The notes below the pieces were generated by a model. It worked only from the letters and a program-made list of their open reading frames with translations. It did no database searches and had not been told where the DNA came from. From Paralvinella palmiformis (lineage: Eukaryota > Annelida > Polychaeta > Terebellida > Alvinellidae), in contig JAODUP010000550.1 of NCBI GenBank assembly GCA_025642065.1, positions 418,241 through 482,240 of the forward strand: a DNA stretch of 64,000 nucleotides, written 5' to 3'. The position numbers and the translations under genes were made by a program. Below, piece after piece: positions 55,520 to 64,000 of the stretch (positions are counted from its first letter, which is position 1; each line of letters begins with the position of its first letter).

Positions 55520-56345
55520 CTGACTGATTGACAGACTGGTTGGTTGACTGACTGACTGACAGACTGGTTGGCTGACTGACTGACTGACAGACTGGTTGGT
55601 TGACTGACTGACTGACAGACTGGTTGGCTGACTGACTGACTGACAGACTGGTTGGCTGACTGACTGACTGACAGACTGGTTGGCTGACTGACTGACTGAC
55701 AGACTGGTTGGCTGACTGACTGACTGACAGACTGGTTGGTTGACTGACTGACTGACAGACTGGTTGGCTGACTGACTGACTGACAGACTGGTTGGCTGAC
55801 TGACTGACTGACAGACTGGTTGGCTGACTGACTGACTGACAGACTGGTTGGCTGACTGACTGACTGACAGACTGGTTGGCTGACTGACTGACTGACAGAC
55901 TGGTTGGCTGACTGACTGACTGACAGACTGGTTGGCTGACTGACTGACTGACAGACTGGTTGGCTGACTGACTGACTGACAGACTGGTTGGCTGACTGAC
56001 TGACTGACAGACTGGTTGGCTGACTGACTGACTGACAGACTGGTTGGCTGACTGACTGACTTACAGACTGGTTGGCTGACTGACTGACTGACAGACTGGT
56101 TGGTTGACTGACTGATTGACAGACTGGTTGGCTGACTGACTGACTGACAGACTGGTTGGCTGACTCACTGACAGACTGGTTGGCTGACTGACTGATTGAC
56201 AGACTGGTTGGCTGACTGACTGACTCACTGACAGACTGGTTGGCTGACTGACTGACTGACAGACTGGTTGGCTGACTGACTGACTGACAGACTGGTTGGC
56301 TGGCTGGCTGACTGACAGACTGGTTGACTGACTGACTGACTGACT
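55520..56345. repeat. 28 bp minisatellite, about 29 units
   Basis: The unit is close to GACTGGTTGGCTGACTGACT plus GACTGACA. Sub-structure is four GACT/TGAC tetramers plus a GACTGGTTGGC insert. Most units are identical; GGTTGGTTGA variants occur early and at 56098, and shortened units occur at the right end. It is followed by (GATGAT)n. The Ser/Gln/Val-rich ORF across it is an artefact. Confidence 0.97.
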
Positions 56346-56440
56346 GATGATGATGGTGGTGGTGGGGAAGGTGATGACGATGATGATGATGATGATCACA
56401 CCGATTGAGATATTGATAATGATGATAATGATGATGATGG
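56346..56440. repeat. Interrupted (GAT)n / (GGT)n microsatellite
   Basis: Trinucleotide runs directly following the 28 bp array. Confidence 0.9.
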
Positions 56441-56753
56441 TGAAGATTATATTCCCTAGTGATAACACTACCATTACTTTATATAAACTCAAGTAATTTG
56501 GCGGACAATTCCGATAAACATCGGTATTTTCGGATCGTTATGTACGGGCTATGTACGGGCTAATATTTCATCACGTACTTTACATGACAAGTTTAACAAA
56601 AGGAAGATGGATGTGAAAAACGCATTATCAGATTAGGTCGTGGATGGATGGATAACTTGATACCAACATTTTGAAAATAATAGATGATTGTAGTAGTGTT
56701 TGTTGAGTAAATTGTCAATATTGTGTATTTCAGCAACCACATTACCTGATGCC

Positions 56754-56754
<1 letters not shown>

Positions 56755-56804
<50 letters not shown>
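56755..56804. repeat. (AT)n microsatellite
   Basis: AT run of about 48 bp, upstream of the SINE at 56.94 kb. Confidence 0.95.
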
Positions 56805-56809
<5 letters not shown>

Positions 56810-56943
56810 ATATGAAAACTTTACAATATAATTATGGTGAATATCTATCAGAAATACAACATAAATATATAATTTTACAATATCATAATCGAATATATAA
56901 TTATGACAACATAATATCAAATCATCATGTTACAACACAGTAG

Positions 56944-57105
56944 AGGCGTTCCCGTAGTCCAGTGGGTAAGGTGTTACGCTGAACACATCTGGTTTGGGGT
57001 TCGATTCCCGTTTAGGGGATGTTCTTGTGGGCCACGTGTCCTAGGTGTGACAAGCGCCGAACTGTGTAATACAGTGGTTGTGTAATATCACAGAGTAATA
57101 TCGCA
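56944..57105 (+). mobile_element. tRNA-derived SINE, distinct family
   Basis: The head is GAGGCGTTCCCGTAGTCCAG with a box A (TAGTCCAGTGGGTAAGG) and a perfect box B (GGTTCGATTCC). The body GGGCCACGTGTCCTAGGTGT is unrelated to the 17.7 kb SINE body, so it is a second SINE family. It could be mistaken for a tRNA gene, but the acceptor arm does not pair and the body follows directly. Confidence 0.75.
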
Positions 57106-57109
57106 ACAA

Positions 57110-57700
57110 ACAATGATATGCCTCTATATTATGTCATACAACACACCTGCCTCCCCGCCCCCTAAAAAACCAACGCCCTTCCCCACAGACACGTACACTG
57201 CGCCAGACTCACTCTGGCTGGTACACCTACATATTAATTTACGACACATATCGAGGCCCCTCCCCTCTAACACCCCGAGGGTGTAGCCTCTAGCCCCGGG
57301 GCTCCGCCCCACCCTTGTTCACGCCTCCACCTCGGCGTATCCCATAATAGAGATAACGGAGGAACAGAAGAAGAGAAAAGGGGAGAATTAAAAACATCAA
57401 CGTCCGTATTAATAGTTTCCCCATAGAAGTCCAACATCGTGGAGATTGGTCAGAGATTAGTTAGTTAACCACTATATGAGTCGATAACAATCAGTCTTTG
57501 AGCTTCTGTGTTAACGTATCACTGTTCACGTATAGTGTGTATTGATGAAGCCCAGTTACAGCCAGCCATAAGCAATCAATTATATACAGATACCATTGGA
57601 GATTGGGTCTAAATACCTCTATCTGTTGCGACATCTTCTGTTCGATTGGCATGTGCAACGGCCCGCGTGCGTGAGCGCCTGTATGTATGTGTGTGATTAT
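57110..57700. other. Non-coding stretch, nothing recognised
   Basis: A C-rich patch at 57145-57320, with no domain-bearing ORF. Confidence 0.5.
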
Positions 57701-57710
57701 ACTTATTTTG

Positions 57711-57712
<2 letters not shown>

Positions 57713-57760
<48 letters not shown>

Positions 57761-57765
57761 GAATT
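57713..57765. repeat. (TA)n(TG)n microsatellite
   Basis: Compound dinucleotide run of about 50 bp. Confidence 0.95.
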
Positions 57766-57849
57766 GTGTGTGCGTGTACGCGCGTGCATAGGTGTATGTC
57801 TGTGCGTATTTGTGTTGGCAGGTATTTTGGAGTCCCAAGGAAAGTATAG

Positions 57850-58770
57850 TACCCTTTCACCGAGTACCAGTCATCCATCGATTTTTCCAAGAACGACACA
57901 ATATGTAACAGACGGTTATAAATCGATGACCCCTGAAACTCTGACACCAGTCATGCGACGGACCGAAGTGAACCCGTGCCAAATTATACACAAAAGACTG
58001 AAAAGAAGCCAGAATTAATAGAAATCTGGACAGAGAAGCTACCCAGCTCAGCAACAAAACATAACTCTCCCCGTAAATTAATTCTGAACGAAAAATGGCA
58101 CACATCGGGCAACTTTAATTAAACCAGTTTATATCTATGCCGAGCTGTAGAACACCGGAATTGTGGGGATAAATGCCTCGATTGCGCCATCTATCTACCG
58201 GAGTTCTTTTACTGTAGAATGAAACATCCCTCATACATAGGTAACTCTGGAATATATTGACGGATTCGGAAAAGTATGCGAATTGTATGCTCCCTAATGA
58301 GTTGAGATCGGTGCTGGATTGGAACAGGTCTGAGTCGAGGATTGTACTTAAAGCGCCTTAGAGCAACTATCTAGCTGAATAGGTCACATATTATTATATT
58401 ATTATTATGCCAGGTAACTCTTATCTGTATTTGAATTAATCTACAGGTATTTCTCGCTATATGATGACGGGAAGACGCACAGCGTAGACCCACTTTTGGC
58501 TCTTATTGCACATCTAAGAAAACAGAAACGATAACAAATTAATATATAGCTCAGGATACAAATAATAGTTTTCAGGTTGGTCGATAAATGGGTCGAACCG
58601 CCGGAAGTTGCTCTTATGTTAGGGAAAGTTTTAATGTTTTTACAAACCTCAACCTATTTAGATAATGCTAACTACTACTACTACTACTATACTACTACTA
58701 CTACTAATAATAATAATAAGAATAATGGCCGAAATGGCAGTTATTTTACGTGGCTTAGCTACCTCAAATG
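57850..58770. other. Non-coding stretch, nothing recognised
   Basis: Includes (CTA)n/(AAT)n near 58668-58725. No gene or element ends seen. Confidence 0.5.
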
Positions 58771-58775
58771 AGATT

Positions 58776-58960
58776 TAAAATTGACAAAAGATGGCACATT
58801 CGGCGGAGAAAACCTTGCCAGTCGCCTGGTTGGATGAAAAACGCCTCCTACTATAGTGTCACTGCCGGGATTCGAACCTCCGACCCGTCGCACAGCACGA
58901 CTATGAGTAAGAAAGTCCAACGCTCTCACCCACTAGGCCAGTCAGTCTCATCGTCCGCGA
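58776..58960 (-). mobile_element. tRNA-derived SINE, third family
   Basis: The minus strand has box A TGGCCTAGTGGGTGAGAGCG (around 58930-58949) and box B GGTTCGAATCCC (around 58871-58882), then a body with CAACCAGGCGACTGGCAAGG. The distance between the boxes is longer than in a real tRNA, and no cloverleaf is evident. The ends are not sharply defined. Confidence 0.72.
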
Positions 58961-58979
58961 TGAAATCCGTATAGCAGCC

Positions 58980-59710
58980 AATGGCGTTCCTGAATCAGTT
59001 GTATGACCTAATAACTGGAAAAAAAATCGTAGTTGGTGGACAATGGTAGGCATATATCCAATACATCATACTATAGTTGTGGGTTTTGTTCAATGTCGAT
59101 CCATATTACTTCTTTAAGAAGTCAACTTTCCATTCGATTAATACAAAATATAATTGATACCAACAAAGCCGGAAAAATCATGATTTGTTCAAACATTTCA
59201 GAACCAATCATGAAAATAAGTTCTTACTACGCTTCAGTCAAAGAAATGCCAATGGTCAAAAGGCTTTGTTGTTGACGTCATTGTAATAACCGTGATCCCA
59301 TTCCATACTAAAAGAGGCATTCCAGATGTCGATGGCTGTAAAAAAGATTTTATATCCCTTGGATGAGTATCACTTTTTATGAAAATACCACCGAAATGAG
59401 GTCGAATATGGCAACGCGACCCGGCTTTAATTTGTTCTCGGAGAGAATGACCGATGCAGACATTAAGCGGTCAAGGTCAACAGTGAGTCTTCCGTAAGCC
59501 GTTAAGATAATAATGATGGATGATAAGTAAAGTCCAAGGATTACGTTGGTAACGTGTTGTCTTTTCTGGCTCTGACAGGCAACTGGATTGACAAATTGTG
59601 TTTGATAGACTGGTAGTGAGATAGTAGGCGACGTGTTATGTCGCTAACAACAGATCACCTGGTAGGTCTTCTCTCGGACATCACGGTAGAGCACTTGCAA
59701 CAACACCTCC
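58980..59710. other. Non-coding stretch, nothing recognised
   Basis: An 80-codon ORF at 59033 has no recognisable features. Confidence 0.5.
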
Positions 59711-59765
59711 ACACACACACACACACGTGCACGCGCGTGTGTGAACACCTTCCGCACACAATTAA

Positions 59766-59806
<41 letters not shown>

Positions 59807-59845
59807 TTGTGTGTGTGTTACATATGTGTGTGTGTGTCCACCTTT
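59710..59845. repeat. (CA)n, (CT)n and (GT)n microsatellite cluster
   Basis: CA at 59711-59728, CT at 59769-59798, GT at 59799-59839. ORFs across it are artefacts. Confidence 0.93.
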
Positions 59846-59999
59846 GTGCATTTGTCTGTCAGCTTGTTGGCTCCTCCTCCCCCACACACCATTGTGACAT
59901 CAGCTCTTGAAAGAATACTCCACGAGCATATCATTACCTAATGTCGACACCATAAAGGTGTGCTGGCAATAAAAAAATACAATAACAACAAACTGTCAC

Positions 60000-60291
60000 T
60001 GTTTTGTTATCATGCTGTCGTCTGCCGCCATGACAGGCTAGATGGCGCCATCAGCAGGCGCCATGATGGATGGCCGGTACATATCTATGCACTACAAACA
60101 CGAAATGGTCGCTCACTCGTCAGTAGATGAACGTGCTTAATGAACGGCTCTGATTGGTAGTAACCATGACAACTATCGCATTGTGGTGACACGTGATTTA
60201 ACGATACAGCGAAGCGAAACTGCGATTCATTTACGTATCACGTGACCTCATCATCCAGGAACTGGCGCCGATAAACATTAAATTTATTGAT

Positions 60292-60326
<35 letters not shown>

Positions 60327-61800
60327 GGAGGATTTTTACTAATATGCACATTCATACACTCAGAAACACACGTATACCCCTTAATGAAACTGTTCCTTTA
60401 TTTAGGTCAGGTAGTAGTTTTTAGTTACATATTAGTTATAGTATTTTATTGATGTATCTATTTTACTTCTGATACAGCTTCATTACCTATACAAGAGCTT
60501 TATTCTCCTGTCTTTCTCCACGGACACACGCAATGCACATTATAGTGATCCATAAAGATATATTTGTATTTCTAGAAAAACTGAATGAAATGCTAGAGCA
60601 GAATTATTTTCACAAACATAATTATTACCATCGGTAATAATAATAATAATTATATTTGTGTTGTTGTTGCTGCTGCTGCTGTTGTTTACAGGCAACACAA
60701 ATGCAATTGATGTTTGAATTTTGCTGCTTCCGCATGTAGGTAATGTACGCAACAAGATTTTGTCATGTGTTCTTGGTTGACACACAGAGAGCCTTTTCAC
60801 GTTGATTTAAACAACATATTGCGACGCCGGATGTGTCGGATCTCTATTCTATCCGTGCGATTGCTATAGGTAGGATGTGTTTAGTTAATCGAACCCAGAT
60901 TGAAGTTGCGGGTCAACATCTATGGTGTCGAAATGTTCTTATCTCCTTCTTCGTGCTTTTACTGCTGAATGTAACCGATGGTGTCAAAGTAGTTCTCTTG
61001 TACATGTCTATTAACTTCCCATTAAAAATACGGACGAGTTGTTTACTGCGAATTGTGGTAACAAATGGTACCCTGCGCTGGCGCGCACGCACATATACGC
61101 GCATTCACACACCTTACAACAGACACGCGCGCACATGTATTTGTATTGAGGCCCCGCAGCGGATTTGCTTCTAGGCCCTTCATCTTTTTCTAGGAACTAG
61201 TCTGTGTCTGGTTTCACCCCTTTTCCAATGATGGTAGTTATAGTTGTTTTATGTATATATATATATATATAATTAAATATTCCGGGTGATGGTTTAGCCA
61301 TTTTGTCTGTAGTTAATGAATATTTTCTCAATAAATCTAGGTATATTCTGTTAGTTTCAGTTATTAGATTTCCTATTTGTAGTCCGTCTACCTTAAAATA
61401 GTTCTTTCAATATTTCGTTTTGGTGACACGCCATTAAGTGGTGGGCCAACGTATCAAGTTCTGGGTCGTATTTCGAACCATTGTATCTGAATAATAACAA
61501 TGTAAGAACCAAATAATATATTATAAAATGGCTTCTGTAATTCGGTAATTTCTGAAGTTCCGTGTACTTTTAATGGCCGCGCCTCTTCTTCTCTTATTCC
61601 GGTCGTGTTTATGTCTGCTGTAATGATGTTTCACGGAGATGATAGAGATGCAGGGCTGGTAAAAATACAACAATTATCGAACTTTTTAAGCAAAAGGGTT
61701 TGGATTTTCAATAAATTGTGTAAACCTTGCTATGGTGATGTTGTTTTAGATAGATATCTGTGTCTTTGGGATGTTTCCCGGTCGGTTAGAAGCTCCCTCG
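60000..61800. other. Non-coding stretch with microsatellites
   Basis: (AT)n at 60295-60325, (AAT)n near 60634-60650, (GCT)n-like at 60661-60685, TA at 61253-61270. No gene recognised. The 113-codon ORF at 60833-61174 has one hydrophobic stretch and no family signature. Confidence 0.5.
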
Positions 61801-61811
61801 GCCGTACGTTC

Positions 61812-61958
61812 TACTCACTCACTCATTCAAATAATCAATCACAATCTCCCACTCAATCAATTAATCAATCACTAAACCACTCAATCACTCACTCAATCAA
61901 TCATTCACTCAAACAAACAATCAATCAATCATTCACTCACTCACTCACTCACTCAGTC
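61812..61958. repeat. Interspersed CAAT/CACT tetranucleotide repeats
   Basis: Irregular alternation of AATCAATC and CACTCACT words. The Ser/His/Asn-rich ORF through it is an artefact. Confidence 0.9.
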
Positions 61959-62129
61959 CAGCGTTCCGATGGCGCTGCAAACATACATTATTTGTGTATG
62001 TTGAAAAAGATTATCGCCACGGCAGCGAATTATAACTTAATAAAAAAGATTTGATATTTTTTATTTTGTTTATAATCGCCTATTTCAGTACACATTTAAA
62101 AAAGAATACAAGATACTACTACTACTAAT

Positions 62130-64000
62130 AATAATGTATATTTAATATTTTATTTTAATATACTTAATAATAATAATGTATATTTAATAAAGCGCCCTTA
62201 CTAGCAGGAGCCATTCAAAGGCGCTGTACAAATAATATGTAATATAATAATACCACAAATAATGTCTGTAAAAACCCTGTAATGATTTAAAAGATAATAA
62301 TTATTTATCTGTGAAAGCGACCTTAAATAGGTGTGTTTTTAGAAGAGACTTAAAATTTCCAAGAGTCGACGCATTTCTAATATTTGCCGGCAACTTATTC
62401 CACAAATTGGGGGCTGCAACACTAAACGCACAATCACTATATGACTTGAGCCGAGACACTGGCACCTGCAATAGTATCTGACTGGATGACCTGAGTTTTC
62501 GGATGACTTTCTAAGGAAACCAGTTCACACAGGTTTTTCTGGCGCCATATCATTAATAGATTTATAAGTTATTAACAGAATCTTAAATGGATACGCTGTC
62601 TAACAGGTAGCCAATGTAGTTTTTGAAGAATTGGGAAAATGATATATTTTCTAGTATTTGTTACAATGCGAGGTGACTATTCTGAATTCGCTGAAGGCGA
62701 TTAATGTTATAATCAGATATGCCATATAACAGGAGTTACAATAGTCTATACGAGTGTAACAAAGGCATGAACTACAGTTAAAAGTGATTCTTGTGTCAAG
62801 AATGCTTTTAAACAGTGGATGTTCTTAAGATGGTAGTAGGCAGCTCGGCATACTGATGTGACATGTTCATACATGTTAATACATTGGTCAAAAATAACCC
62901 CTAGATTTTTTACTGACCCATTAAGGGTAATCGAAGATGCACCCATTTGTAATGCTGGTGTCTTTAGGGATTTAACACAATGTCAAATATAAAATATTTG
63001 TTTTATTATCATTTAGTTTTAGAAGATTTTGAGTCATCCATAGCCGAATATCAGCAATACAATGTTCTAAATTCTTCAAGGAAGAGGAGAAATTTAACTC
63101 ATTGTCAGGATCCAGTGATATATACAGCTGTGTGTCATCAGCATACAAATGATATTTAACCCCATATCGCTGCGCAATGATCCCAAAAGGACGGGTATAC
63201 ATTGTGAAAACCAGAGGAACAAGAACTGAACCCTGTGGTACACCAAATAACAGAAACTGAATGTCAGATAAAATACCATGAACAGACACTCTCTGGGAGC
63301 GTTGTTCCAGATAGGATCTAAACCATTCAAGTACTCTACCTGACAGACCAAACATGTCTTTTAACCTAGAGAAAAGTACATTATGGTCAACTGTATCAAA
63401 TGCAGCAGACAGGTCCAGAAGAACAAGTATTACTGGCTTACCTTGATCAATTGACATATAATATCATTTTTCACTCGAACCAAGGCTGTTTCAGTGCTGT
63501 GACCACTTTTATAGGCAGACTGTAGTGATTCATTAAGGTTATTATTGATTAAATATTTGTTTAGATGGAAAGCAACTGCCTTTTCTATAACTTTAGATAA
63601 AAATGTAAGATTTGAAACAGGTCTGTAATTGTTTAGAGTATTACAGTCCATAATGTGTTTTTTTATTAATGGTTTTACAAGGGCAGCTTTCATGGATCTT
63701 GGGAAAACACCCAGAGATAATGATTTATTAACTATATTTGTAATTGGGTTTATCAGAACATCCAGACAATCTTTCACAAGCCATGTAGGCATAGGGTCAA
63801 CTGCACAGAAAGCATTAGATGACTTTTTCAGCAACTGTCTGATATCGGTCTCTGTAAAAGGCTCAACTGTATCCATCATGGATATGCAGGACTCTTCTAC
63901 CCAAAGGCTTACCCTGGATAAGGTGCTGGGCTGGGAAACCCCCTATGATATTTAATATTTTTTGACAGAAGAATTTTTAAAAACAAGGGTTTTTTTTTTA
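62130..64000 (-). mobile_element. CR1/L2-like LINE ORF2, 5' end beyond the window
   Basis: It reads minus strand from about 63880: FTETDIRQLLKKSSNAFCAV, DPMPTWLVKDCLDVLINPIT, LNNYRPVSNLTFLSKVIEKA. A frame change near 63450 leads to the RT palm: VILVLLDLSAAFDTVDHNVL, GVPQGSVLVPLVFTMYTRPF and an intact catalytic box KYHLYADDTQLYISL. Next come VKNLGVIFDQCINMYEHVTS (62900) and the C-terminal LWNKLPANIRNASTLGNFKS with LLKTHLFKVAFTDK and a stop near 62308. The 3' end (62130-62240) has GGCGC/GCGCC complementary blocks and a (TAA)n tail. It is the best preserved LINE here, but it has at least two frame breaks and probably cannot move. Confidence 0.85.

Noticed and set aside
56061..56492. 143-codon Ser/Val/Gln-rich minus-strand ORF
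   Set aside because: Translation of the 28 bp minisatellite and adjoining GAT repeat; no start context or flanking exons.
56944..57020. A tRNA gene
   Set aside because: Boxes A and B are good, but the acceptor stem does not pair and a SINE body follows, so it is annotated as a SINE. The same reasoning applies to 17729, 37536, 44800, 54297 and 58950.

Overview
This is eukaryotic, metazoan DNA. It has introns with GT/AG splice sites, C2H2 zinc fingers, several non-LTR retrotransposon (LINE) types, tRNA-derived SINEs, cut-and-paste DNA elements and very many microsatellites. An invertebrate, probably a mollusc or another lophotrochozoan, fits best. That placement is inferred from the repeat mix and from a solute-carrier gene split by short introns, not from a species-specific marker. 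There are no operons, CRISPR arrays or bacterial signals.

Left part (about 1-31.5 kb): AT-rich and packed with decayed mobile elements. It holds a 1.4 kb segment (227-1700) that recurs at 22363-23768 and carries what looks like the last coding exon of a membrane-protein gene on the minus strand; a broken MULE-type transposase with FLYWCH finger (2.6-4.3 kb); LINE remnants on the minus strand (4.3-5.5, 6.8-8.9, 13.2-13.6 kb) and plus strand (13.7-14.26, 14.3-18.2, 20.6-21.7, 25.4-27.3, 29.9-30.3, 30.3-31.1 kb); a decayed C2H2 zinc-finger array (11.1-12.3 kb); a hAT-like non-autonomous element (20.09-20.62 kb); and an ORF that joins a coiled coil to a NADAR (YbiA-like) domain (27.8-28.6 kb). 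The 14.3-18.2 kb LINE is itself interrupted by a TA-flanked inverted-repeat element and by a SINE with clear target-site duplications, so the insertions can be ordered.

Middle (32.3-41 kb): one well-supported gene on the plus strand, a nine-exon SLC22-type organic ion transporter. All exon phases join to 547 codons, provided that one extra base near the end of coding exon 1 is discounted. Its introns hold microsatellites, SINE pieces, an 85 bp duplicated segment and an 867 bp foldback element with 163 bp arms and a THAP-like remnant.

Right part (41-62 kb): no gene I can support. It is rich in microsatellites and has three large minisatellites (22 bp unit at 47.4 kb, 23 bp unit at 48.3 kb, 28 bp unit at 55.5-56.3 kb), several SINEs, a TTAA-flanked element (54.46-55.06 kb), a roughly 290 bp hairpin (49.77-50.06 kb) and GC-richer non-coding stretches that could be regulatory. 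The window ends in a better-preserved minus-strand LINE reverse transcriptase (62.1-64.0 kb) that runs off the edge.

The strongest candidates for something out of the ordinary are the coiled-coil/NADAR ORF with a single nonsense codon at a conserved Trp, the SLC22 frameshift, the THAP-bearing foldback element inside the SLC22 gene, and the shared 3' tails of the SINE and its likely LINE partner.
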